64,000 nt of DNA, from assembly GCA_006384855.1 (NCBI GenBank), contig VCJN01000265.1, positions 1 to 64,000 on the forward strand. The letters run 5' to 3'. Positions 1-14,580 of the stretch are shown here, in pieces. Position numbers and translations under genes: made by a program. Every line of letters starts with the position of its first letter. Positions within the stretch are counted from its first letter, which is position 1. The stretch is from Tetraselmis striata. Its lineage: Eukaryota; Chlorophyta; Chlorodendrophyceae; Chlorodendrales; Chlorodendraceae. The notes below the pieces were generated by a model. That model saw nothing but the letters and a program-made list of their open reading frames with translations. It was not told the DNA's origin and searched no databases.

Positions 1-148
1 GCGGCGAAGTTGGTCATATTTCTAAGTTTACAATCACATATGTCAATACAGTGCCTTGTGTCACCCCATCTCATCAGCAAACCGCTGACTGGAAGAGCGC
101 AATGGCCGCAGAACATTGGTATTTGATAACTCTTCGTGATGTGATAGA

Positions 149-612
149 TCTAGATGTTCGGAGAATTCCTAGCTTGCTGTTGGGACAGAGTCTGTGGGAT
201 CAGAATATTGTAATTACAAATGATGAGAAATGTCCCATTATATTCTCATCTGCAGAATGCCCTTGCTAGGGGCATGCTCCATCTGCTCATCTGTCCATTT
301 CTCATGCTTCTTGATCTGGTTCCAATATCTAAAAGGCTATTCAGGTTCAGTCGGACACCTGTCAGAAATCTGGGTGTGTGATGAAGTGTTATATGAGGCA
401 TGTCTTCACATGCCTCACACCTGTCTTGCTCTGCAGGTCCAGTATATATCACTTGATAGTACCAGTACATTCAATCATTTCTGCGCAGTAGCCGTAATTT
501 ATACTGCACTATTACGAATATATTATCATCAGGCTGATTTGCCTATAAGCCAGATGGGGTCACTTACACTTCAGTGGACCAGTTGATCACCTGCTTCCAG
601 TGTTCGTCAACA
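149..612 (-). repeat. 3' LTR of the copia element
   Basis: This 464-bp direct repeat matches 7855-8318 with one difference noticed. In element sense it starts TGTTGACG and ends GAACATCTAGA, so the last six bases lie outside the usual TG...CA boundary. They are present in both copies, and including them gives a perfect target duplication. By eye I count only six CpG dinucleotides. The polyprotein stop codon lies in its first six bases. Confidence 0.93.
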
Positions 613-3600
613 CCCCTCCTCACTGGTTGCAGGTACAATATTGTAGTTCATGATGCGCGAGTTCAAGGCCTCAAACTGCTGGCGGGACGCAAGTGGCTTC
701 GTGAAGGTGTCAGCCAGCATGTCAGCAGTGGGCACATAGTACACCTTGATTTTCTTAGAGCGTTGTGCATCTCGCACGAAGTGAAGTCGGATGTCTAGGT
801 GCTTGGTCCGGGCTGAGGTCACGTCGTTGGTGGCGATTGTAATACATGCCTGGTTGTCCTCTCCGATTGCTGTGGCGCCGTCCTGCCTGAATCCCAGTTC
901 TGATAGCATCTGCCTCAAGAACATTGCCTCCTGCGCTGTGACACAAAGCGCTATATATTCTGCCTCTGCTGTCGAGAGTGCTACCAATGGCTGAAGCTTG
1001 GATAGGTAGCTGACGGCTGCTCCTGCAAGAAAGAATACATAACCGCTGGTCGACTTGCACTGACTGGGATACGTTGTTGGGAAGTTAGCATCGCTGTAAC
1101 CATGAAGACGAAACTCGCATTCTCCTCCGAAAGTCAGTCCCCGGTCATGAGTTCCTTTCAGGTACCGGAGGCAGTGTCGTGCATCTTCCATGTGTGCCTG
1201 AGTTGCTGATGTCATGAATCGGCATAGGCGGCAGACGGCCTCCGCGATGTCAGGACGTGTTGCAACTGCTGCGTACAGCAGTGCTCCAACGAGGCTCCGG
1301 TAGGTGGTGGTGGCGCTGTCATCTAGTGCGGTTGACGCCCTCGGGTCGTTGCCAGTACTTGGGATATGTGCGGGGGTGCAGTCACTCATACCGAAACGCT
1401 CCAGCATGTCGTGGATGTACTTGGACTGATGAATCTTGATCACGCCGGCTGTCAGGTCATGCTCCACCTTCATGCCCAACAGCCATGAGCAGGTGCCCAG
1501 CTCTTTGATGTCAAAGCGCTGTCCGAGTGCCTGCTTGAAGTGGGCGATCCAGGGGCGCGAGTTGCTGACAATGATGATGTCGTCCACGTAGATTGCGATA
1601 ATGCCCAGAATGCCGCCATCGCTGCTCCGGAAGACGTAGGCACCAGGATCGGTCCGCAGTTGTCGACAATGTTGTGATGTCATGTAGTCATTGAGTAGCT
1701 TCTGCCAGTTGTGGGGTGCTTGCTTTAGACCGTACACGGCTTTCCTTAGTCTGCACACCAGCTTCTCGCCATTAGGTCCATACTGCTCAAAGCCGCGGGG
1801 CTGCTCCATGTATATCTCCTCGCTCAGATCCGCGTACAGGAACGCGCAGTCCACATCGGTCTGTTCGATGTGAAGTCGATGGTGGGCGGCAATGGAAAAA
1901 ATGACTCGCAGGGTTGTGAACTTCACGGTGGGTGCGAAGGTGTCGGTGTAGTCGATGCCCTCGACCTGTGAGAACCCCTTAGCTACCACGCGAGCCTTGT
2001 ATCTTGCAGTTGTGCCATCAGAGTTGTGCTTGGTCTTGTACAGCCACTTGGACTTGACAGCCTTGCGTCCACCGGGCAGGACCACCAGCTCCCACGTGCG
2101 CCTTGAGTCCAGCGAGTTGTACTCCTGGTGCATTGCCTCCAGCCACCAGGCAGCCAGAGACGAGTTCATGGCCTCCGTGTAGGTCAGCGGGTCGCCAGGT
2201 GCTTCGCCCGCCAGTAGTACCCATTCACACGGGTCGATGTTGCGGATGAAGTCTTCTTGAACCACAGCTGCGTAGGTGGCCCCTCGTGGTACGGTGCTGC
2301 CATTGGAGGGATCGTATACACCGGGGGCATGTCTGCTGCGCTGCGGCCGGTTCAGGTTTGCAGCGGAGTCGGGGGGTGCGGTTGTCTGAGCTGGGGGCTG
2401 CGGACGGGTGCTGGGAGGTATAGCTGGGGTAGGTGGCTGAGGTGTTGGTCCTTCTGCTGGTGGCGCTGCTGGTGGCTGAGGCGGGGGCGGAGTGCGTACA
2501 CGATGGTGCTCGATAGAGTTGCTGTCGCTGTCGCTGTCGCTGCAGCTGTCGGATTCGCTGACATCGGATGGTATTGTCATGTTGCAGACGCGAGTGGGCT
2601 TCCATGCTGGTGGGAGTTCCACGGAGTGAGTTGATGCCGAGCAGGTAGGGCATATTGCTCGGGGCACAGCCCCTCCTGTCTTGGCGGCTGTGGCCCCTCC
2701 TGACTCTGTAGTCATCCCCTCCTGAGGGGCTGCAGACGGCCATGAATCGGGGTGCTCCAGGGTGCAGGGCGTGGAGCGATCAGTTTCATCGAAGGTGACG
2801 GATCGACTGGCCACAACAGAGCGCGAGGCGGGAAAGTACACAAGCCATGCCGGCGAGTCTGTGCAGTATCCAACGAAGACACCTTGGCGGGCGGAAGGGG
2901 CAGCCTTGTGCCGGGTACTGCGGGGAACGTGCGCATAGGCATCACAGCCAAACACACGGAGATGGCGCAAGTCTGGGATGGCGCCAGTCACGAGGTGAAG
3001 TGGAATTCCATGAACTCCACGGCGGAAGGTGCGGTTATAGATGTAGGCTGCGACCGACATGGCGAACTCCCAGTAGGTGTCTTGGAGGCTGGCGTAGTCC
3101 ATACAGCGAGCCCATTGGCTGAGGGTGCGCCAGGTGCGCTCCATCAGCCCATTCTGGAACTGGCTGTATGGTGCTGCATATGTGCGGCGAATGGTCAGGG
3201 CGTCGCAGGCGGACACATATGCTTGACCGCGGAAGGCTGTATCGTTGTCCAGACGCAATGCTGCGATGGAATGGCCGTAGCTGACCACCATGGTGTTGAA
3301 TGAACGCAGAGTAGCGGTAGCACATTGTCGGGAATTGCAGAAGAACAAGCATACCAGGGATGTCGCGTAGTCGACGTACCCACAGCAGTACGTGTGGCCT
3401 TGCAACGAAGGAGTGCGCAGCTCCCAGAAGTCGCTCCCAACGAGAGAGAATGGCACAGTTGGTTTCTCATGACAGATGCGCGGCATCGGGGCCACAGTGG
3501 ATTTGACGATTGCGCATGACTTGCAGAACGGAAGGCTGGTATGACGCAGGTTGGCATCGGGTCCCCCATTGGTAACTCGGTGCATGGCGCGCTCGTGGAT

Positions 3601-6600
3601 GTGACCGAGGCGCGCATGCCACAACATTTTGTCAGATGGTAATGCGCTGGAGGGTGTTGCGGCGAGGGCTGTGGCAGCTTCCACCGGACTACCGTGACGT
3701 TGACGCCGTCCCTGACGGAGCACGTGACTGTGCAGGATAAATAAGCGCCCGTCATTCTCGATGGGAATCGTTACGGCATCGGAGATCTGCATGGCGCTGC
3801 TGCGCGCTGTCATGACTATCCGAAGAGCTGCATTGGCATCCTGCGCCTGCCTCGCACTGAAGAGACGAAGCACCTCGTCATTGGTGCGGGAAGCGAGATC
3901 AGGCACATGAAGAACGTTGTGAAGGGTGCTGCAGGATGTATCGCCGTTGACGGCTCGCATGCTGATATGGACTGTACCGGTACCCACAGCGTAGGCGCCC
4001 AAGCCGCTGATCCATCGGCGCGGTATGGTCTGATAGTCGGAGTAGTCCTCGTACTGCGCCACCATGTGTGAGGTGGCGCCAGAGTCGAAGATCCATTTGT
4101 GGGGGAAGGTGTGAATGCTAGGAAGAGCGCTCTCGTCCTTGGACGCGGAGGAGATGGCCGCCATCAGCCAGCGCGCCACGTTTGAGTCCACACACGCTCC
4201 AATGATACGTCGACGCATATCGGCGGACACCTCAGGGAAGTCGACAGCGTTGGCATCGAAGCCCATAGAAATGCATTTGATGTCGGTGGGTGCTTCCTCA
4301 TACACGCCATTGTGTAGCAGCATACTGCTGCCCGGGGTGGACCCATGCATCCGGTGCGCGAAACTGCCTTTGCGGGACACAAACTTGCCAAACTTGCTGT
4401 GACGAAGGTGGGCGGGCGCCTGCCACTCCGGTGCGAAGCCACCCTTGGCAATCAAATCGCCCACGGTGGTCGGGCGACGGAGCGAACGATGGTAGTGGGC
4501 CTGCAGGGCGTCCGGGTCGCGCGCGTTGGTCCAGAGTAGGGTGTCGCGGCGGGATGATGATCCGAGCTCGTCTGCTCGGGCCAGGACAGGGTCCCCTAGG
4601 GCCGCGCAAATGGCAGGGAAACGCCCGGCTCCAGCGACATTCTCGATGACGTAGGTAATACCGCTCTGTGCGCGGTTGAGCTGCTTGACGAGACGGCAGA
4701 CGGCATAGAAGGGCTTGGCTCGCTGGTCATGCAGGCCTTGATTCCTCCCAGCTGATGAGAACGGCTGACACGGAGGTGTCGCCACGAGAAGGTCCACACG
4801 CGGAAGTGCGGCAAACATGTCTGTGGTGAGGAGTTGGACGTCATGAGTGGGGAGGCGATCGTAGGCATTGGCGATCGCATCATATGAGATGAGCGCAGTC
4901 CATTTTGCACGGACTCTGTTGAGCTCCAGGATCCCGGCAGCACGCACTGCGGCGTCATTCTCCACGAGTGTGATGGTAGCAATGCAGTGTCCGGCTGCAC
5001 AGAGTCCGTCAATGACGCCAAATGTGGCTCCTGCGCAGAGGATGACAACATGGAGTGGATGGTGGGGCATCAGTGCTGCAGGGTCGGCACGAACGTGGCG
5101 GATGGACGGCAGTGGCGCTGCCTCTCCCAGGAAACAATGCTGTTCAGCGGCCGCCAGAGCAGTCTCCAGTTGGTCGATAGCGTTGGGAGGGGGCGAGGGG
5201 ATGACAACTGGGGTGGTGGCTGCAAAGTGCTTGGTGCCCCCGATGGCAAAGGGGTCGCGCTTTCGAAGGCGACGAGCTGAGCGGCGATTGCGATGACGAC
5301 GTGCACTCTTGGTCATGGAGAGCCTGGCGTTACTGGATGAGACGCCCTCGGGAGCAGCAACATGCTGCGTCGATGGATTTTGAATGGACACGGCATCGCG
5401 GGGCACGAGGCGAAAGGAGTCCACGGCATCGTCCAGATAAATGTTGCGCATGACAGCAGGTGCAGTTGGGGAAGTCCCAGGGAGGCTGGCATTGGGCCAC
5501 GCTGTGAAGGTGCGGGCAGTGGCATGAATGGCGCGGCGGTGAAGTTTTAATGCACGGGTGCTGGGATTGCTGCGTGCGCCCAACGAGGAGGAGCGGCGAC
5601 CGATCGAGACGGCCTTGTCGTCATCAATGCTGTCCGGGGCCAGGTGCGGCATGTTGTCAGAGTCGGGGAAGACGCTGTCAGTCGTGTGCGACTGAGTAGT
5701 GGGTATGCCACAGAGCGAGGCTGTGCTTGCGTGCTGGGAGAAGTCGTTGTCACTGATACTGTTGTCGCTAATAAGCCCAGGAACGCTGTTGTTCTCGCAG
5801 CCAGTGTCGTCAGATACGGGTGACAATGTCAGATCATCAGCAGGAGCGAAGCCACGTGCTGCAAGTGCAGCCGGCGCCCAGTGACGCTGGAAATCCACCA
5901 GCATAGCTTCGTCATCATCGGCGCTGTCGTACCCGAGATCATGATCGCTCAGGCGGCTGCAGTCAGAAGACATGCCACTGCTGGTCGACGCGTTGAAGCG
6001 AGAAGCCGGTACGACGTGCGTCACAGTTGGCATCGGGACTGGTGCCTTACCCAAGCGGTGGGCGGCCGAGTGCAGCCAGTCAGCAGGCCATGGGGTGGGA
6101 TCATTTGTGATGATAGCTCTGCGCATGGCAACGTCGTTGGGCAGGATGGTCGCCTTGCTTGTGCGGGCCACAGTCATGGCCGCAGGGTCGGCTGCGATGA
6201 AGGCTGCAACGTCAGCAATGGCGGCACGCTCCGCAGCTTCCTCCTCAGCGACTGCCGCAACGGCGGCAGCAATAGCTTGCTCTTCAACTGACACAACGGC
6301 GATGGCGTCTCGCATTTCGCGCTCCTCCAGGAGGGTAGGCTCATCGTCTGGGCCAGCGGTGTCATCGGAGAAGGTGAGGGAACCGAACGGGTTGTGAGAG
6401 CTGAGCGGGGGTGGCGGCGCTGCCCTGATCATGGTGCGACGGCTAGTAGGCATCACGGACCAAGCGTCAGTCGGCATGGGTGGGAGCTCAGGTGTGGCGT
6501 TGGCAAGTAGCGCCGTGTGGAACGACAGTGCTCCAAACTCCTTGGCGGGCGGCTCCTCTGAACCAGGTGCAAGCCTTGGGCGGCCTTCTCCTGCTGTCTT

Positions 6601-7491
6601 CCTCTTGTCGGGCTTGGGGCAGTTACGGGCCAAATGTCCGATGGCATTGCAGTTGTAGCAGCGGCGGTTCTGCGAATTGAAGCGCAGTGCACTGCCGCCG
6701 CCTCCAGCGTTGTGCTGGGACTGCATTGCAGCCACCATAGCCTTCAGTTCGTCTACCTCGGACTTGCGGGTTGCAGCCTCGGCCTTCTTCTTCTCAGCTT
6801 CCAGCTCAGTTACGCGGGCTTGGAGGGCAGCGTAGGAAGTCGCCCCAGTTGGCGCAAAGGCAGCAAAGGCAGCGCCAGGTTGCTCCATACTGATGCTGTG
6901 GTCTTGGACAGTCCTGATCTTTGCCTTGGCCAGCTCGAAGGTGGTGACAGTGGGGTCCCCCTTCACCACTGCTCGGATAGTGGCCTCCTCAGTGCGCATG
7001 CCATTGAGCAGGGATACGAGCATGTCATCATCCGAGACAGTCGCACCACAGTCTTTGATGGCAATCTGTAGGTCCTCCAGCCGGGTCATGAAGTCAAGGA
7101 GATTTTCATGAGTACTCTGACCATGATTCAGTGACGCTTTCAGTTGAGCGAGAAGGGTACGTTCATCTGGAAGGTATGAAGCGCGGAGTTCCTGCAAGGC
7201 CTTGAGCGCCGCGCGTCCGCCTGCTGTCTCATTGGCGCGATCAGCGGCCTTGAGCCCGATGCCCTTGGCTTGATTATCTAGCAGTAGGGAAGCCATAAAG
7301 CTGACAGCTTCATTGTGATGCGCGTCATCAACAGTGGTGTCATTGACGCTGAAGATGTTGCGGTACCCAGGAACACCGCGGATGTGGCGCTTCACAGAGA
7401 TGCACCAGATCACGAGGAGGCGAGCATCATTGACCTCCTGAAATTCCAGGTACTTGGCCTCCTTGAGCTTGAGTTTAGCAGGGAGAGACAT
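607..7491 (-). CDS. Copia Gag-DNMT-Pol polyprotein, 2294 aa
   Basis: The frame is uninterrupted. Residues 1-230 are a copia-type gag, with a coiled coil near 220-250 and a CCHC zinc knuckle (C278, C281, H286, C291). A long Ser/Asp/Ala-rich, probably disordered linker spans about 300-800. Residues 805-1115 form a C5-cytosine methyltransferase: AdoMet motif I near 815-826, motif IV PPCQPFSSAG with catalytic C908, motif VI ENV with E950, an SSSRRD stretch at motif VIII, and a motif X-like IIGACVDSNV. Then follow an aspartic protease (DSG, D1136), a GAG pre-integrase HHCC region near 1290, an integrase core (D near 1350, D near 1413, E near 1449), a reverse transcriptase with YVDD at 1968-1971, and RNase H with STAEAEY near 2172. 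The product should assemble into virus-like particles, copy the RNA and integrate the DNA. The methyltransferase could modify element or host DNA; its activity is inferred. ATG at 7491 is the first in frame. Confidence 0.95.
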   Translation of the reverse strand: MSLPAKLKLKEAKYLEFQEVNDARLLVIWCISVKRHIRGVPGYRNIFSVNDTTVDDAHHNEAVSFMASLLLDNQAKGIGLKAADRANETAGGRAALKALQELRASYLPDERTLLAQLKASLNHGQSTHENLLDFMTRLEDLQIAIKDCGATVSDDDMLVSLLNGMRTEEATIRAVVKGDPTVTTFELAKAKIRTVQDHSISMEQPGAAFAAFAPTGATSYAALQARVTELEAEKKKAEAATRKSEVDELKAMVAAMQSQHNAGGGGSALRFNSQNRRCYNCNAIGHLARNCPKPDKRKTAGEGRPRLAPGSEEPPAKEFGALSFHTALLANATPELPPMPTDAWSVMPTSRRTMIRAAPPPPLSSHNPFGSLTFSDDTAGPDDEPTLLEEREMRDAIAVVSVEEQAIAAAVAAVAEEEAAERAAIADVAAFIAADPAAMTVARTSKATILPNDVAMRRAIITNDPTPWPADWLHSAAHRLGKAPVPMPTVTHVVPASRFNASTSSGMSSDCSRLSDHDLGYDSADDDEAMLVDFQRHWAPAALAARGFAPADDLTLSPVSDDTGCENNSVPGLISDNSISDNDFSQHASTASLCGIPTTQSHTTDSVFPDSDNMPHLAPDSIDDDKAVSIGRRSSSLGARSNPSTRALKLHRRAIHATARTFTAWPNASLPGTSPTAPAVMRNIYLDDAVDSFRLVPRDAVSIQNPSTQHVAAPEGVSSSNARLSMTKSARRHRNRRSARRLRKRDPFAIGGTKHFAATTPVVIPSPPPNAIDQLETALAAAEQHCFLGEAAPLPSIRHVRADPAALMPHHPLHVVILCAGATFGVIDGLCAAGHCIATITLVENDAAVRAAGILELNRVRAKWTALISYDAIANAYDRLPTHDVQLLTTDMFAALPRVDLLVATPPCQPFSSAGRNQGLHDQRAKPFYAVCRLVKQLNRAQSGITYVIENVAGAGRFPAICAALGDPVLARADELGSSSRRDTLLWTNARDPDALQAHYHRSLRRPTTVGDLIAKGGFAPEWQAPAHLRHSKFGKFVSRKGSFAHRMHGSTPGSSMLLHNGVYEEAPTDIKCISMGFDANAVDFPEVSADMRRRIIGACVDSNVARWLMAAISSASKDESALPSIHTFPHKWIFDSGATSHMVAQYEDYSDYQTIPRRWISGLGAYAVGTGTVHISMRAVNGDTSCSTLHNVLHVPDLASRTNDEVLRLFSARQAQDANAALRIVMTARSSAMQISDAVTIPIENDGRLFILHSHVLRQGRRQRHGSPVEAATALAATPSSALPSDKMLWHARLGHIHERAMHRVTNGGPDANLRHTSLPFCKSCAIVKSTVAPMPRICHEKPTVPFSLVGSDFWELRTPSLQGHTYCCGYVDYATSLVCLFFCNSRQCATATLRSFNTMVVSYGHSIAALRLDNDTAFRGQAYVSACDALTIRRTYAAPYSQFQNGLMERTWRTLSQWARCMDYASLQDTYWEFAMSVAAYIYNRTFRRGVHGIPLHLVTGAIPDLRHLRVFGCDAYAHVPRSTRHKAAPSARQGVFVGYCTDSPAWLVYFPASRSVVASRSVTFDETDRSTPCTLEHPDSWPSAAPQEGMTTESGGATAAKTGGAVPRAICPTCSASTHSVELPPAWKPTRVCNMTIPSDVSESDSCSDSDSDSNSIEHHRVRTPPPPQPPAAPPAEGPTPQPPTPAIPPSTRPQPPAQTTAPPDSAANLNRPQRSRHAPGVYDPSNGSTVPRGATYAAVVQEDFIRNIDPCEWVLLAGEAPGDPLTYTEAMNSSLAAWWLEAMHQEYNSLDSRRTWELVVLPGGRKAVKSKWLYKTKHNSDGTTARYKARVVAKGFSQVEGIDYTDTFAPTVKFTTLRVIFSIAAHHRLHIEQTDVDCAFLYADLSEEIYMEQPRGFEQYGPNGEKLVCRLRKAVYGLKQAPHNWQKLLNDYMTSQHCRQLRTDPGAYVFRSSDGGILGIIAIYVDDIIIVSNSRPWIAHFKQALGQRFDIKELGTCSWLLGMKVEHDLTAGVIKIHQSKYIHDMLERFGMSDCTPAHIPSTGNDPRASTALDDSATTTYRSLVGALLYAAVATRPDIAEAVCRLCRFMTSATQAHMEDARHCLRYLKGTHDRGLTFGGECEFRLHGYSDANFPTTYPSQCKSTSGYVFFLAGAAVSYLSKLQPLVALSTAEAEYIALCVTAQEAMFLRQMLSELGFRQDGATAIGEDNQACITIATNDVTSARTKHLDIRLHFVRDAQRSKKIKVYYVPTADMLADTFTKPLASRQQFEALNSRIMNYNIVPATSEEGC
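613..623 (-). other. Polypurine tract of the copia element
   Basis: Directly before the 3' LTR the element-sense strand reads gtgaggagggg, a purine-rich tract of the kind that primes plus-strand synthesis. The same bases encode the last residues of the polyprotein (SEEG), so PPT and coding sequence overlap. Confidence 0.7.
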
Positions 7492-7841
7492 GATGCAAGG
7501 GAGTCAGGTACACAGTCGGAGAGACTGACAGGGGGGGCTTTGCCAAAGTTGAGACGATCGGTTGTCACAGCCACAATCATAGAGTGGAGCTGAGTGGGGC
7601 TGAGAAGGGGGCAGAAGAGCTCGGAGCTGGGTTGCCAAGAGAGAGCTGGCTTGGGGTTCGACAAGTCGTTTGAGAGAGGCACACAGTTTCCCCTCCTCAG
7701 CAGCGAAGCTGCTGGCACAAAGTAAGCACAAAGCTGGCACGAAGTAGGCGAGCACACAGCTCCAGGCACACAGGCACACAGGCACACAGGCACGAAGAAC
7801 TGAACAGCAGGCTAGAAGCAGTGGAAGCTTTGAGTCGTGTA

Positions 7842-7854
7842 GCTAGCCATAACC
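7842..7854 (-). other. Primer-binding site, probably for a Met-tRNA fragment
   Basis: Immediately inside the 5' LTR the element-sense strand reads GGTTATGGCTAGC. Its complement contains CCATAACC, the anticodon-loop sequence of initiator Met tRNAs. Drosophila copia primes from the anticodon-side half of this tRNA, so the same half-tRNA mechanism is likely here. The match beyond about eight bases is not established. Confidence 0.55.
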
Positions 7855-8318
7855 TCTAGATGTTCGGAGAATTCCTAGCTTGCTGTTGGGACAGAGTCTG
7901 TGGGATAAGAATATTGTAATTACAAATGATGAGAAATGTCCCATTATATTCTCATCTGCAGAATGCCCTTGCTAGGGGCATGCTCCATCTGCTCATCTGT
8001 CCATTTCTCATGCTTCTTGATCTGGTTCCAATATCTAAAAGGCTATTCAGGTTCAGTCGGACACCTGTCAGAAATCTGGGTGTGTGATGAAGTGTTATAT
8101 GAGGCATGTCTTCACATGCCTCACACCTGTCTTGCTCTGCAGGTCCAGTATATATCACTTGATAGTACCAGTACATTCAATCATTTCTGCGCAGTAGCCG
8201 TAATTTATACTGCACTATTACGAATATATTATCATCAGGCTGATTTGCCTATAAGCCAGATGGGGTCACTTACACTTCAGTGGACCAGTTGATCACCTGC
8301 TTCCAGTGTTCGTCAACA
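7855..8318 (-). repeat. 5' LTR of the copia element
   Basis: Partner of the repeat at 149-612, same length, one substitution seen. It should contain the element promoter and polyadenylation site. A 118-codon frame read from it on the plus strand is also present in the left LTR; I regard it as chance. Confidence 0.93.
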
Positions 8319-8323
8319 ATAGA

Positions 8324-9278
8324 GTGGACCGAAGACAGTCCGCATGTCACATGTCATGCAGTCTTATTTTAGTAGATGCTGTCCAGCAATGAAAGTAGTA
8401 GGTTTTACAGGTGCTTGTGGAATGATCGCATGTGATCACATGATCATCTGCAAAGCACGCGGCGTCAGCATCATTCCTCAGCTCTACTTGCATAACGCTT
8501 GCAGTCTTATTTCGTTGATGGTCACGCTGAGCAGGCGCGTTGATTGTGATGGTTAATATAGATAAATCAATGAAGGGGCACAATCGATGCCCTGCCAACT
8601 TTCTGCCGTCATCATGCATCAGAAATGGCGGGAACATGGCGCCCCCACGCCCCACCGGCATCATGGTTAATATGGGTGAAGTCCAGCAGCCAGGTCATCA
8701 ACTGAACCTAAGGATGAAGAGCTGTTCCTCGTGTGTTTGCGCATCTGCTGGAAATGGAATTTGCAGCGCACCAGCGCAGACAGTCGATGTGCTGGAAGCG
8801 ACTACCCACGAAAAGGCGGATGAAGAATCATTAAAACCGTACTGTTGTACTCGTCTGAATTAAATAAACTTAATTAACCGAAAATATCCGTGATTATGTG
8901 CTGCTGCTTAGTTTAATTTGAAATGTATCCAATAATGGTTGCCGTCGCTCCAGGCCATATTCGGGTAACATCTTCGATCGCGGTTGTCGTGATATATGAT
9001 ACGGAGTCGCCAACCGCGCGTGTCGATGTCCGCCGGCCGCGGCGACACGCCGTGCCGTAGTGGATGCGCACTGCAGCCACTACCGAGCAGCCTCTGGCTC
9101 CGTCCTCGCAGTCGCAGCACGTCACGGCACTTGCAGCAACGTAAAAACAGGACAGGACACGCACGTTCGGGGCGCCAAGAAGAAGACAGCTGCTGCTTCG
9201 CTCGCCAGCCCAGCGCGCCAGCCCGCCGCCCGTCCCGCCATAGCCCGGCCTGCCAGACAGCCGCGACGAGCCGCCGCG
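8324..9278. other. Intergenic DNA upstream of the HAM1-like gene
   Basis: About 950 bases between the retrotransposon and the acetyltransferase start codon. It should hold the promoter of that gene. Two short direct repeats (gcagtcttatt near 8359 and 8501) are visible. I see no gene. Confidence 0.5.
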
Positions 9279-14350
<5,072 letters not shown>

Positions 14351-14408
14351 TGCCGCGCGGGAAGGGCTCCGAAAGTGAGCATAATAATAAAATATAAATA
14401 TAACACCG

Positions 14409-14413
14409 TGTAA
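14409..14413 (+). terminator. TGTAA polyadenylation signal after HAM1-like
   Basis: TGTAA, the usual polyadenylation signal of chlorophyte algae, lies 59 bases beyond the stop codon. Confidence 0.55.
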
Positions 14414-14580
14414 TGCTATGCCTCTGGTGGCGCGTGCCAAAACTAAACTGAGTTTGTGGAAAACTGGGCGGCGATCCGGGGCGAGCACGTGCCGAGAGTG
14501 TGGGAGAGGTGTGTGCGGCTTGCCTGTGTTACATTTATTGGCACCGCTGGCAGCGTGTCGGGAGCTGGCCGGGGAGCTGG

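Larger units (their letters stand above)
144..8323 (-). mobile_element. Complete Ty1/copia LTR retrotransposon encoding a DNA cytosine methyltransferase
   Basis: Two direct repeats of 464 bp (149-612 and 7855-8318) enclose a 7.2-kb interior with one long frame on the minus strand. The five bases ataga at 144-148 and 8319-8323 form a perfect target-site duplication. A primer-binding-like site abuts the right LTR and a purine tract abuts the left LTR, so the right copy is the 5' LTR. Domain order is gag, zinc knuckle, methyltransferase, protease, integrase, reverse transcriptase, RNase H. Integrase before reverse transcriptase defines the copia order. I found one difference between the LTRs (c at the left, a at the right, in the gggat-agaat stretch), so the insertion is recent. 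It lies about 1 kb upstream of the HAM1-like gene. The methyltransferase is the foreign module; everything else is standard copia. Confidence 0.96.

Noticed and set aside
144..154. Target duplication ctaga/ataga with LTRs of 458 bp
   Set aside because: It needs a mismatch and leaves tctaga beside both LTRs unexplained; the 464-bp definition is simpler.
230..586. 118-codon plus-strand frame in the left LTR, identical at 7936-8292 in the right LTR
   Set aside because: It exists twice only because the LTRs are duplicated, it runs against the element, and it has no domain.
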